Source: an uncultured Rhizobium sp. (lineage in GTDB: Bacteria; Pseudomonadota; Alphaproteobacteria; Rhizobiales; Rhizobiaceae). Taken from it: a stretch of 32,619 nucleotides of DNA. Under the pieces are notes generated by a model. It ran no database searches. It saw only the letters and a list, made by a program, of their open reading frames with translations, and was not told the DNA's origin. The first letter of the stretch is position 1. Every line of letters starts with the position of its first letter. This document shows, in pieces, positions 16,034 to 24,347 of the stretch. The stretch covers positions 1 through 32,619 of the forward strand of contig CAMFHE010000053.1 of the NCBI GenBank assembly GCA_945952045.1, given 5' to 3'. A program made the position numbers and the translations under genes.

Positions 16034-16851
16034 GCAACGATATCGACGACAAGCCGCAGCCGCTCATCGAGCATCTCATCGAGTTGCGCACCCGCCTGAT
16101 CTGGTCGATCGGCGCCTTTTTCGTTGCTTTCATCATCTGCTTCGCCTTCGCCAAGCATTTGTTCAACTATCTGGTCATTCCTTATAAATGGGCCGTAATC
16201 TGGGCCGGTCTGGACGTTGCAAAGTCGGAACTGATCTATACCGCGCCGCAGGAATTCTTCTTCACCCAGGTGAAGGTGGCGATGTTCGGCGCCATGGTCA
16301 TCGCCTTTCCGGTGATTGCCGCGCAGGTCTACAAGTTCGTCGCGCCAGGCCTCTATAAAAACGAACGCTCGGCTTTCCTGCCGTTCCTGGTTGCTTCGCC
16401 GCTCCTGTTCCTGCTGGGTGCCGCGCTCGTCTATTTCTTCTTCACGCCGATGGTGATGTGGTTCTTCCTGGCCATGCAGCAGAAGCCGGGAGAGGGGGAA
16501 GTTGCCATTTCGCTGATGCCGAAAGTTTCGGAATATCTCAGCCTGATCATGACGCTGGTGTTCTCTTTTGGTCTTGTATTCCAGCTGCCGGTGATCACGT
16601 CGCTGCTGGCGCGCGTCGGTTTCGTGACGGCTGAAGGTCTGGCGTCCAAGCGCAAATATGCCATCGTCGCCGCCTTCGTGGTCGCTGCCGTGTTGACGCC
16701 GCCGGATCCGATGTCCCAGATCGGTCTTGCGCTGCCGGCGATCCTTCTCTACGAGATTTCCATCTATTGCGCCCGAGTCATCGAACGCAATCGTCAGGCT
16801 TCGAGCGATGCACCGGCTTCCACGGATGTCGCCGAAACCGGCGATGCCTGA
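16030..16851 (+). CDS. tatC: Sec-independent translocase subunit TatC
   Basis: Core polytopic receptor of the Tat pathway that recognises the twin-arginine signal. The 273-residue product starts MSNDIDDKPQPLIEHLIELRTRL, containing the conserved HLIELRTRL segment that forms part of the signal-peptide site. About six transmembrane helices follow. The family motifs FFTQVKVA and the Pro-rich last loop VLTPPDPMSQIGLALP are intact. The start overlaps the tatB stop; the open frame extends 48 bp upstream inside tatB, but only ATG 16030 fits the family. serS follows 107 bp downstream. Confidence 0.96.
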   Translation: MSNDIDDKPQPLIEHLIELRTRLIWSIGAFFVAFIICFAFAKHLFNYLVIPYKWAVIWAGLDVAKSELIYTAPQEFFFTQVKVAMFGAMVIAFPVIAAQVYKFVAPGLYKNERSAFLPFLVASPLLFLLGAALVYFFFTPMVMWFFLAMQQKPGEGEVAISLMPKVSEYLSLIMTLVFSFGLVFQLPVITSLLARVGFVTAEGLASKRKYAIVAAFVVAAVLTPPDPMSQIGLALPAILLYEISIYCARVIERNRQASSDAPASTDVAETGDA

Positions 16852-16958
16852 CACTGCCTGCAGCAATCCCGCAGGCGCGTCGTGATTTGAGCGCGTGCCG
16901 GCGGGATGCTTTGTCAGGGCTCTCCCGGTCTGGAATGACCTGACGACCGGGAACGACG

Positions 16959-18242
16959 ATGCTCGATATCAAATGGATCCGTGACAATGCCGACGCTTTC
17001 GATGCCGCGCTTGCCAAGCGTGGCATGGAGCCGCTGGCGCAAAGCCTGATCGCGCTGGACGAGAAGCGTCGCGCCATCATCCTGAAAGTTCAGGACATGC
17101 AGTCGCGGCGCAATACCGCCTCCAAGGAAATCGGCGCCGCGATGGCGCAGAAGAATTCCGAACTGGCGGAAAAGCTGAAGGCGGAAGTCGCCGAATTGAA
17201 GACCACGCTTCCCGCAGCGGAAGAGGAAGAGCGCGTTGCAAGCGCGGAACTGAACGAGTATCTCGTCCGCACGCCCAATATTCCGCTCGACGACGTTCCG
17301 GTCGGCAAGGACGAACACGACAATATGGTGCGCCATGTCATGGGCGAAAAGCCAACCTGGAATCATGCCGCGCGCGAGCATTTCGAAATCGGCGAAGGCC
17401 TCGGCCTGATGGATTTCGATCGCGCCGCCAAGCTATCCGGTTCGCGTTTCACCGTTCTCACCGGCCAGCTTGCCCGGCTGGAGCGGGCGCTCGGGCAGTT
17501 CATGCTCGATCTCCACACCCGCGAGCACGGCTACACCGAAGTCAGCTCGCCGCTGATGGTGCGCGATGAGGCCATGTTCGGCACCGGCCAGTTGCCGAAA
17601 TTCGCCGAGGATCTGTTCAAGACCACTGATGGCCGCTGGCTGATCCCGACGGCCGAGGTGACGCTGACCAATCTCGTTTCCGGCGAAATCCTCGAGCAGG
17701 AAAAACTGCCGCTGCGCTTCACCGCGCTGACGCCGTCTTTCCGCTCGGAAGCCGGTTCGGCCGGTCGCGACACGCGCGGCATGCTGCGCCAGCACCAGTT
17801 CTGGAAATGCGAACTGGTTTCGATCACCGATGCCGAAAGCTCGATTGCCGAACATGAGCGCATGACCGAATGCGCCGAGAAGGTTCTGAAACTGCTCGGA
17901 CTGCATTTCCGCACCATGACGCTCTGCACGGGCGACATGGGTTTCGGCGCCCGCAAGACGTACGACATCGAGGTCTGGCTGCCGGGGCAGGATACCTACC
18001 GCGAAATCTCCTCCTGCTCGGTTTGCGGCGATTTCCAGGCGCGACGCATGAATGCGCGCTATCGCGGCAAGGACGACAAGGGAACGAAGTTCGTTCATAC
18101 ACTGAACGGATCCGGCATCGCCGTCGGTCGCGCCCTGATCGCGGTTCTCGAAAACTACGTCAACCAAGATGGCTCTGTCAGCGTTCCCGATGTGCTGGTG
18201 CCCTATATGGGCGGCCTGACGCGGATCGAGAAAGCGGCCTGA
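16959..18242 (+). CDS. serS: Serine--tRNA ligase
   Basis: Class II synthetase charging tRNA-Ser (and tRNA-Sec where present). The 427-residue protein opens with MLDIKWIRDNADAFDAALAKRG. An N-terminal antiparallel coiled coil (about 28-100) grips the long variable arm of tRNA-Ser. The catalytic domain shows TAEVTLTNL, motif 2 at about 260-285 (FRSEAGSAGRDTRGMLRQHQ) and motif 3 at about 384-400 (LNGSGIAVGRALIAVLENY). All class II signatures are intact. surE begins 10 nt after the stop, so these are very likely co-transcribed. Confidence 0.97.
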   Translation: MLDIKWIRDNADAFDAALAKRGMEPLAQSLIALDEKRRAIILKVQDMQSRRNTASKEIGAAMAQKNSELAEKLKAEVAELKTTLPAAEEEERVASAELNEYLVRTPNIPLDDVPVGKDEHDNMVRHVMGEKPTWNHAAREHFEIGEGLGLMDFDRAAKLSGSRFTVLTGQLARLERALGQFMLDLHTREHGYTEVSSPLMVRDEAMFGTGQLPKFAEDLFKTTDGRWLIPTAEVTLTNLVSGEILEQEKLPLRFTALTPSFRSEAGSAGRDTRGMLRQHQFWKCELVSITDAESSIAEHERMTECAEKVLKLLGLHFRTMTLCTGDMGFGARKTYDIEVWLPGQDTYREISSCSVCGDFQARRMNARYRGKDDKGTKFVHTLNGSGIAVGRALIAVLENYVNQDGSVSVPDVLVPYMGGLTRIEKAA

Positions 18243-18252
18243 GAGGTTTCAG

Positions 18253-19020
18253 ATGCGGATCCTGCTGACCAATGACGATGGCATCCACGCGGAGGGGCTC
18301 GCGGTTCTCGAACGAATCGCGCGCACGCTCTCGGACGATGTCTGGATCGTTGCGCCGGAAACCGACCAGAGCGGCCTTGCCCATTCGCTGACGCTTTCGG
18401 AGCCGCTGCGGCTGCGGAAGGTCTCCGACAAGCATTTCGCGCTGCGCGGCACGCCAACCGATTGCGTCATCATGGGGCTGCGTGAGGTGATGGACGTCAA
18501 GCCGGATCTGGTTCTTTCCGGCGTCAATGCCGGCTCGAACATGGCGGACGACGTTACCTATTCCGGCACCGTCGCCGGCGCTATCGAAGGCACGCTGCAG
18601 GGTGTGCGCTCCATGGCGCTCAGCCAGGCCTACCGCCTGGAGGAAGGTCGCCGCGTCCTGCCCTGGGACGTCGTCGAATCCTACGCGCCGAAACTCATCC
18701 GGCAGATGCTGGACGTGGACCTGCCGGACGGCACCTTGCTCAACCTGAATTTCCCGAATTGCCGCCCGGACGAAGTGCAGGGCGTTGCGGTGACCTCTCA
18801 GGGCAAGGCCGATTTTGCCCTGGGTGTCGAGGAGCGCGCCGATGGGCGCGGTTTCCCCTATTACTGGTTGCGCTTTAGCGAGCGCGTCGGCCGGTTCCGG
18901 GATGGAACCGACATCCATGCCATGCAGAACGGCAAGATTTCAGTGACGCCTCTGAAGTTGGATCTCACCGATTACACGGTGCAGGATCGGCTGGCGCAGG
19001 CGCTTGGAGGCGCTGCGTGA
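18253..19020 (+). CDS. surE: 5'/3'-nucleotidase SurE
   Basis: Metal-dependent nucleoside monophosphate phosphatase (survival protein). The 255-residue product begins MRILLTNDDGIHAEGLAVLE, with the Asp-Asp metal pair. It contains the SGVNAGSNMADDVTYSGTVA block with the conserved Asn ligand and phosphate-binding loop. GAGAGG lies upstream of the ATG. Its TGA overlaps the pcm GTG (GTGA at 19017-19020). The surE-pcm pair is a widely conserved stress-survival unit. Confidence 0.96.
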   Translation: MRILLTNDDGIHAEGLAVLERIARTLSDDVWIVAPETDQSGLAHSLTLSEPLRLRKVSDKHFALRGTPTDCVIMGLREVMDVKPDLVLSGVNAGSNMADDVTYSGTVAGAIEGTLQGVRSMALSQAYRLEEGRRVLPWDVVESYAPKLIRQMLDVDLPDGTLLNLNFPNCRPDEVQGVAVTSQGKADFALGVEERADGRGFPYYWLRFSERVGRFRDGTDIHAMQNGKISVTPLKLDLTDYTVQDRLAQALGGAA

Positions 19021-19670
19021 CGGCGCGGATGATCGAAAAGGAAGGCTTTGCGGCGCTGGTGCTGCGGCTGCGCTCCGAAGGCATATCCGATATCGATCTC
19101 CTGACCGCGGTGGAGCAAACGCCGCGCAGCCAGTTCGTGCCGCCGCTCTTTGCCGATAGCGCCTATTCGAGCAGAACGTTGCCGATCGATTGCGGCTCGT
19201 TCATGGAGGGGGCGGATTTTGCCGTGCGCCTTCTCGACCGGCTGAAGGTCAAGCCCGGCCAGCGCGTGCTCGAAATCGGCACCGGCAGCGGTTTTACCGC
19301 TGCGGTGATCGGCCGAATCGCCGAACGCGTCCTGACCATCGATCGTTACCGCACGCTGACGGATGCCGCTCACAAGCGCATGGATGCCTTAGGCTTACGC
19401 AACGTCATCGTTCGCCATGCCGATGGCAGCGCAGGGTTGCAGGGCGAGGGCACTTTCGATCGCATCCTCGTCACGACGGCATTCCCGGCCATGCCGCGAT
19501 TCTATGCCGACCAGCTTGTGTCGGGGGGATCGATGATCGCGCCTTTGATGGTGGCCGAAGACCGCTGCATGATGGTGCGTCTGTCGAAGACCGGCAGCCG
19601 ATTCGACCGCGAGGAGCTGTTCGAAGCGCCCTATATGCCGATTGTGCCGAAACTGGCTGCTTTTCTCTGA
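19017..19670 (+). CDS. pcm: Protein-L-isoaspartate O-methyltransferase-like protein, GTG start
   Basis: PIMT family enzymes methylate L-isoaspartyl residues to start repair of aged proteins. The 217-residue product has the family N-terminus (R-S-x-F-V-P near residues 37-41), the SAM-binding VLEIGTGSGFTAAVIGRIA motif (about 82-100) and the FDRILVTTAFP region. The I-S-Q-P substrate loop expected after D/G-x-T is not seen; this position reads PIDCGSFMEGADF. Specificity could therefore differ from classical Pcm. GTG 19017 overlaps the surE stop; ATG 19029 is an alternative start. Position and SAM fold make the family call firm, the substrate less so. Confidence 0.85.
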   Translation: MTARMIEKEGFAALVLRLRSEGISDIDLLTAVEQTPRSQFVPPLFADSAYSSRTLPIDCGSFMEGADFAVRLLDRLKVKPGQRVLEIGTGSGFTAAVIGRIAERVLTIDRYRTLTDAAHKRMDALGLRNVIVRHADGSAGLQGEGTFDRILVTTAFPAMPRFYADQLVSGGSMIAPLMVAEDRCMMVRLSKTGSRFDREELFEAPYMPIVPKLAAFL

Positions 19671-19819
19671 CAAGCGGCGGTCTAGTGGCAGGAGTCACGG
19701 CATGTTTATGGTTATCAAATTGCCATGATGCTCGGTTCGAGGGGTGCCGCTTAACCGGCTGGTAACACTAACACGCTTTAATAGGCCTTGTTCAGTTGCG
19801 TGTTGAGTGGGTCGTTTTC

Positions 19820-21448
19820 ATGCGTATCAGTGTATCGCCATATTTCGGAAAGTCTGCCCTTCGTGTTGCTGTGGCAGCGTTTCTCGCGAGCGCGGCCACC
19901 GGCTGCAGTTCCGACGTCTCGCGATTTGGCGGGTTCTTCGATCGCACCGAAAACATCACGACGAATTCCATTCCGCGTCGGCCGATCACCGGCTTGAACG
20001 GCGAAGCGCCGATCCCAAGCCAGGATATTGCGCAGGGGCAACGTCAGCCGATGCGGCCGATGATGTCGGCACGCGAAGAGGCGCTGAACCAGCCGTTCCC
20101 GGAAAAGCCGTCCGTCTCCTATGATGCCGTGAACACCTCGACCGTTGCCGGTTCCGGCGCACGCATGGCGAGTCGCCCGATTGCCGTTCAGCGCACAGAG
20201 CTTTCCGATCCGACGACTGCGGCCCCGGCCAGGGCTGAGCGCAATGTCGCGCTGGCGCAACCTATGCCGCCGAAGCGCAACGATATCCGCGAACTGCCGA
20301 AGGCCGATTCGATCGTCACCGGCAATACGCCGAAGTCCACCGGCTGGACGACCTTTAACGCGCCGAACGTGCGCCTGAAGTCCGGCGAATCGGTCGCAAC
20401 GCTGTCGAAGCGTTACGGCGTGCCGGAAAAGGAAATTCTCAAGGCCAACGGCCTGAAGTCGGCCGCCGCCGTGCAGCCCGGCCAGACGCTTGTTATCCCG
20501 ACCTATGGCCAGCCGCGCAACCTTGCCAAGGCAAGCGCCGAAGCCGGCGAACTGCCTGAGGGCAACCAGCCGATGCCGTCGAAGTCGCCGGACAAGGTGG
20601 CTGTCCTGCCGAACGGCACGGCGCTGCGCGACAAGTCGCAGACCGGCCTCGACGCCCAGGGCAACAAGCTGGCGCCGACCGACGGCGGCAAGCCGGAGAA
20701 GAACGCCAAGGTCGGCAAGGAAGCCGCACCCGCGGGCGGCTACGTCGTCAAGCCCGGCGATTCGCTGGCCAAGATCGCCAAGACCAACGGTGTCAGCGTC
20801 GACGCGCTGAAGGCCGCCAACGGCATGACCACGGCTTCGCTGCGCATCGGCCAGACGCTGACCGTTCCGGCCGCAGGCGCAGCACCGGCTGGCGACGAGG
20901 TCAAGACCGCCTCGATCCCGTCCAAAAAGACCGAATCGAAGCCGGCCGTCGAAGAAAAGCAGGTTGCCTCCACCGGCAAGCCGCAGGAATACAAGCCGCC
21001 GGTCGCCAAGCAGTCCGTCGACGATGTTGCCAAGAAGAGCGACGTCAACGAGGAAGCGCCTGACGCCACCGGCATCGGCAAATATCGCTGGCCGGTTCGC
21101 GGCGCGGTCGTCGCCGGTTACGGCGCAAACGTCGCCGGCAGCCGCAATGACGGTATCGACATTTCCGTTCCCTCGGGCACGCCGGTCAAGGCGGCGGAAA
21201 ACGGTGTGGTCATCTATGCCGGCAACGGCCTCAAGGAACTCGGCAACACCGTGCTGGTGCGCCACGACGATGGCACCGTCACCGTCTATGGCCATGCGGA
21301 TGCGCTGAACGTGACGCGTGGCCAGAAGGTCCAGCGCGGCCAGACCATCGCCTCCTCCGGCATGAGCGGTAACGCCACCTCGCCGAAGCTGCATTTCGAA
21401 GTGCGCAAGGATGCGACCCCGGTCAACCCGATGACTTATCTGCAGTAA
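19820..21448 (+). CDS. nlpD: NlpD/DipM-like lipoprotein: two LysM domains plus degenerate LytM (M23) domain
   Basis: Envelope lipoprotein that probably activates peptidoglycan amidases at division. 542 residues: signal peptide with lipobox A-T-G-C and lipidated Cys29; a Pro-rich linker; LysM 1 about 185-232; LysM 2 about 305-351 (GGYVVKPGDSLAKIAKTNGV); a second linker; and a C-terminal M23/LytM fold about 440-540. Two signature positions of the zinc site are changed. The first ligand His is Asn443 (NDGIDI), and the first His of H-x-H is Lys523 (KLHFEVR). This is the same pattern as the non-enzymatic activator NlpD of E. coli. ATG 19820 was chosen because it opens the signal peptide; an upstream TTG is in frame. 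It ends at a shared terminator with the convergent ATPase gene. Confidence 0.88.
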   Translation: MRISVSPYFGKSALRVAVAAFLASAATGCSSDVSRFGGFFDRTENITTNSIPRRPITGLNGEAPIPSQDIAQGQRQPMRPMMSAREEALNQPFPEKPSVSYDAVNTSTVAGSGARMASRPIAVQRTELSDPTTAAPARAERNVALAQPMPPKRNDIRELPKADSIVTGNTPKSTGWTTFNAPNVRLKSGESVATLSKRYGVPEKEILKANGLKSAAAVQPGQTLVIPTYGQPRNLAKASAEAGELPEGNQPMPSKSPDKVAVLPNGTALRDKSQTGLDAQGNKLAPTDGGKPEKNAKVGKEAAPAGGYVVKPGDSLAKIAKTNGVSVDALKAANGMTTASLRIGQTLTVPAAGAAPAGDEVKTASIPSKKTESKPAVEEKQVASTGKPQEYKPPVAKQSVDDVAKKSDVNEEAPDATGIGKYRWPVRGAVVAGYGANVAGSRNDGIDISVPSGTPVKAAENGVVIYAGNGLKELGNTVLVRHDDGTVTVYGHADALNVTRGQKVQRGQTIASSGMSGNATSPKLHFEVRKDATPVNPMTYLQ

Positions 21449-21475
21449 GGCGCAACGCATTTCGAACGGATAAGA

Positions 21476-21500
21476 AAAAGGCGCCTGGTGGGCGCCTTTT
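21476..21500. terminator. Bidirectional terminator between nlpD and the DUF815 ATPase gene
   Basis: A 10-bp perfect stem, AAAAGGCGCC (21476-21485) / GGCGCCTTTT (21491-21500), with loop TGGTG. The A-run and T-run make it work on both strands. It lies between two convergent stop codons. Confidence 0.92.
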
Positions 21501-21506
21501 GCATTC

Positions 21507-22373
21507 TCACTGCACCTTCTTGCGCAGCCGCCCGGCCAGATCCTGAATATACTGCCAGGCGACGCGACCGGAGCGGCCGCCACGGGTGGTCGCCCATTCC
21601 AGCGCTTCGGCATGCAGCTTTTCCTGTGGAATGCCGAGATCGAAATGGGTGGCATAGCCGTCGATCATCGCGAGATAATCGTCCTGGCCGCACTTGTGGA
21701 AGCCAAGCCAAAGGCCGAAACGATCCGACAGGGAGACCTTTTCCTCCACCGCTTCCGAAGGATTGATGGCGGTCGATTGCTCGTTTTCCATCATGTGGCG
21801 CGGCAACAGGTGGCGGCGGTTGGAGGTGGCGTAGAAGACCACATTCTCCGGCCGACCCTCGACGCCGCCATCGAGCGCCGCCTTCAGCGACTTGTAGGCG
21901 GTGTCGTCATGGTCGAAGGAGAGGTCGTCGCAGAAGACGATGACGCGATGCGGGGTGTTGCGCACGAGATCGAGCAACACCGGCAGCGTCGAAATATCCT
22001 CGCGATGCACTTCGACGAGTTTCAGCGATACGCCGCTCGCGACGCGCACATCCTCATGCACCGCCTTGACGAGGGAGGATTTGCCCATGCCGCGCGCGCC
22101 CCAGAGAAGCACGTTGTTGGCGGCATATCCCTCGGCGAAACGCTGGGTGTTTTCATGCAAGATGTCGCGGACGCGATCGACGCCGCGAATGAGCGTCAGC
22201 GCCACGCGGTTCGGTTTCGGCACCGGTTGCAGATAGAGACGCGCCGGCGACCAGACAAAACAATCGGCCGCGCTCCAGTCGCTTTCCTTGGGCGCGGGGC
22301 CGGCCAAGCGCTCGAGCGCCGTGTTCAACTTGCGAATCTCTGCGATGAGAACGTCGTATTTTTCGTTTTCCAT
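21507..22373 (-). CDS. DUF815-family P-loop ATPase
   Basis: AAA-like ATPase of the DUF815 family, of unknown cellular role. The 288-residue product has an N-terminal helical region of about 80 residues. It then has a Walker A motif GARGMGKSS (about 94-102), a Walker B-like RVIVFCDDLSFD (about 139-150), and a sensor-1-like VVFYATSNRRHLLPRHM segment. The C-terminal part SDRFGLWLGFHKC...YLAMI is typical of the family. No membrane segment is present. Transcribed towards nlpD and divergently from yajC, with 222 bp between the starts. The terminator begins immediately after its stop. Confidence 0.88.
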   Translation of the reverse strand: MENEKYDVLIAEIRKLNTALERLAGPAPKESDWSAADCFVWSPARLYLQPVPKPNRVALTLIRGVDRVRDILHENTQRFAEGYAANNVLLWGARGMGKSSLVKAVHEDVRVASGVSLKLVEVHREDISTLPVLLDLVRNTPHRVIVFCDDLSFDHDDTAYKSLKAALDGGVEGRPENVVFYATSNRRHLLPRHMMENEQSTAINPSEAVEEKVSLSDRFGLWLGFHKCGQDDYLAMIDGYATHFDLGIPQEKLHAEALEWATTRGGRSGRVAWQYIQDLAGRLRKKVQ

Positions 22374-22595
22374 GCGGGGACTCCTCGCTGTTTTACCGTT
22401 TCAGGCCGGTTTCGAACCGGATTTGACCGGCGGTACCATGGCGTCCGGAGAGCGGAAAGGTTAAGAGGGCGCAAATCGGTACGATCCGCGCCGGCTTTTT
22501 GTTGCATTCATATGGGGCGTCACTATATTCCGCCCACCACAGCGCGGACGACCGATCCGACATTCCCTATTTTCGCTGAGTTCAAGGAGTTTTCG

Positions 22596-22943
22596 ATGTT
22601 CATCACCGAGGCATATGCCCAGGCAGCGAGTGGCGCAGCGCCTTCTCCGCTCGGTTCCGGTCTGGAAATGATTTTCCTGTTCGTGCCGCTCATGGTCGTC
22701 TGGTATTTTCTGCTGATCCGTCCGCAGCGCGCCCAGGCCAAGAAGCGGGAAGAGACGCTGAAGAACATTCGCCGTGGCGACCAGATCGTCGCCGGTGGCG
22801 TCGTCGGCAAGGTGACCAAGGTCGTTGACGAGCGCGAAGTCGAAGTCGAAATCGCCGAAGGCATTCGCGTCCGCGTCGTTCGCGCCTATGTGACCGATGT
22901 TCGCGTCAAGGGTGAGCCGGTCAAGGCCGAAGAAGCGAAGTAA
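22596..22943 (+). CDS. yajC: Preprotein translocase subunit YajC
   Basis: Small inner-membrane partner of SecDF and the holotranslocon. The 115-residue protein has a short periplasmic N-terminus (MFITEAYAQAASGAAPSP) and one transmembrane helix at about 24-43. The diagnostic YFLLIRPQRAQAKKREE and GDQIVAGGVVGKVTKV segments follow, then a charged cytoplasmic tail. AAGGAG is 6 nt upstream of ATG 22596. In many alphaproteobacteria yajC is followed by secD-secF or fused secDF. Here a hairpin and then the Mth938-like gene come instead. Confidence 0.95.
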   Translation: MFITEAYAQAASGAAPSPLGSGLEMIFLFVPLMVVWYFLLIRPQRAQAKKREETLKNIRRGDQIVAGGVVGKVTKVVDEREVEVEIAEGIRVRVVRAYVTDVRVKGEPVKAEEAK

Positions 22944-22950
22944 GCAAGGA

Positions 22951-22976
22951 AGCGGCGTCGAAGGACGCCGCTCGTA
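22951..22976 (+). terminator. Hairpin (terminator or attenuator) between yajC and the Mth938-like gene
   Basis: AGCGGCGTC (22951-22959) / GACGCCGCT (22964-22972) form a perfect 9-bp stem with a GAAG tetraloop. CGTATTTTC, a moderate T-run, follows immediately. The next ATG is only 10 bp after the stem, so read-through would place the hairpin over the ribosome-binding region of the next gene. Confidence 0.65.
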
Positions 22977-22981
22977 TTTTC

Positions 22982-23368
22982 ATGGCCAAGGGCATCGAAA
23001 TCCGTTCCGCGCATTTTCCTGGCAGGGCGCCGATCGACGCCTATGGCAATGGCGGCTTCCGTTTCGCAGACATGTCGCATCGCGGATCGATCCTGTGTCT
23101 GCCGTCCGGCATTCACGGCTGGGACATGACGGTGGAAGCGCCGCTCGATATCGCGCATTTCCACATGGTTCTGGATCAGGCGGACGAAATCGAGGTGCTG
23201 CTGGTCGGCACCGGTCCAAATCTGAAACCCTTGCCGCCGGCGCTGAAGGCAGCGCTGAAAGCCAAGGGCATCAGCTCCGATCCGATGAGCACCGGCGCTG
23301 CCGTGCGCACCTTCAACATCATGCTGGCGGAATCGCGCGCCGTCGCCGCCGCCCTGATTGCCGTCTGA
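22982..23368 (+). CDS. Mth938/DUF498-domain protein (NDUFAF3-like)
   Basis: 128-residue protein of the Mth938 fold, homologous to the mitochondrial complex I assembly factor NDUFAF3. It begins MAKGIEIRSAHFPGRAPIDAY and has the family block GFRFADMSHRGSILCLPSGI. The core VLLVGTGPNLKPLPPALKA and a C-terminal helix ending in AVRTFNIMLAESRAVAAALIAV follow. No signal peptide or membrane segment is present. It sits between yajC and an NDUFAF6-like gene, whose GTG start is 16 bp after this stop. This context is consistent with inner-membrane complex assembly. The biochemical role is inferred from family and context. Confidence 0.85.
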   Translation: MAKGIEIRSAHFPGRAPIDAYGNGGFRFADMSHRGSILCLPSGIHGWDMTVEAPLDIAHFHMVLDQADEIEVLLVGTGPNLKPLPPALKAALKAKGISSDPMSTGAAVRTFNIMLAESRAVAAALIAV

Positions 23369-23384
23369 CCGCCGTGGACGCTCC

Positions 23385-24242
23385 GTGACCGGACCCCAAG
23401 CCTCTCATTTCGATATCGCTCTGTCGACGCTGCGCGACACCGACCGCGACCGTTATCTTGCCTGCCTGCTGGCGCCGCCGGAAAAGCGGGGCGCTCTGGC
23501 CGCGCTCTATGCTTTCAACGCGGAGCTTGCCCGCATTCGCGATCTGGTGCGCGATGCACTGCCCGGTGAGGTGCGGCTGCAATATTGGCGCGATCTGCTC
23601 GAAGGCAAGCCGCATGGGTCGAGCGAGGCCAATCCCTTGGCTGCTGCGCTGCTCGATACCATCGAGACCTATCGCCTGCCAAGGCAGACGCTGATCGATA
23701 TGACCGAGGCGCGCATCTTCGATCTCTATGATGACCCGATGGAAAGCCGCACGGCGCTGGAAGGCTATGCCGGCGAAACTGCTTCTGCACTAATTCAGCT
23801 CGCAAGTCTGGTGCTCGATTCGGAGAAGGCTGCCGAATCGGCCGAATGCGCCGGTCACGCCGGCGTGGCGCAGGCGATTGCCGGTCTTGTGTTATTGATG
23901 CCGCTGCATCGCCATCGCGGTCAGGTTTACGTTCCTGCCGAAATTCTGGGCGCGACCGGGCTCGACCGTGATGCCTTTCTCGCCGGAAAGGCTGAGACAC
24001 AGATTTCCGCTGCCATCGAGGCGTTTGCGGGTCTTGGCCTCGATCATCTGGCGCGCGCGCGGGCCGGCCGCGGCGATATCGCGGCGAACGTCTTTCCGGC
24101 CTTCCTGCCGGTCACGCTGGCCGGGCCTGTGCTGCGCAAGGCTCAAACGGTAGGGGCGCGGCTGTTCGACACCCAAATCGTCGAGCCGCAATGGCGGCGG
24201 CAATGGCGCATGGCGCTGGCGGGTTTTACGCGCCGCTTCTAA
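23385..24242 (+). CDS. Squalene/phytoene synthase-fold protein, NDUFAF6-like (probably non-catalytic)
   Basis: 285-residue all-alpha protein of the phytoene/squalene synthase family. The first helix region reads YAFNAELARIRDLVRD (residues 42-57) instead of the canonical DxxxD Asp-rich site. The second Asp-rich region reads LMPLHRHRGQVYVP (171-184), keeping R-G-x-V-Y-V-P but losing the catalytic aspartates. That pattern resembles the complex I assembly factor NDUFAF6 rather than prenyl synthases. GTG 23385 is the most plausible start; the open frame extends to a TTG inside the previous gene. It follows an NDUFAF3-like gene, which supports a shared assembly role. Standard pipelines would probably call it phytoene synthase. 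Confidence 0.82.
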   Translation: MTGPQASHFDIALSTLRDTDRDRYLACLLAPPEKRGALAALYAFNAELARIRDLVRDALPGEVRLQYWRDLLEGKPHGSSEANPLAAALLDTIETYRLPRQTLIDMTEARIFDLYDDPMESRTALEGYAGETASALIQLASLVLDSEKAAESAECAGHAGVAQAIAGLVLLMPLHRHRGQVYVPAEILGATGLDRDAFLAGKAETQISAAIEAFAGLGLDHLARARAGRGDIAANVFPAFLPVTLAGPVLRKAQTVGARLFDTQIVEPQWRRQWRMALAGFTRRF

Positions 24243-24347
24243 ATCCATTGCAGGAAAACTCCGCAGCGACACGTCCGGATACGTCACGTTCGCGCAAGCC
24301 TCTCCCATTATCCAGAACCACCAGCGGGGAAGAATCGGAGAGCGGCG

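Noticed and set aside
16856..16876. GCCTGC/GCAGGC hairpin after tatC considered as a terminator
   Set aside because: Only a 6-bp stem with a 9-nt loop and no T-run follows; it may be a weak pause site but is not supportable as a terminator.
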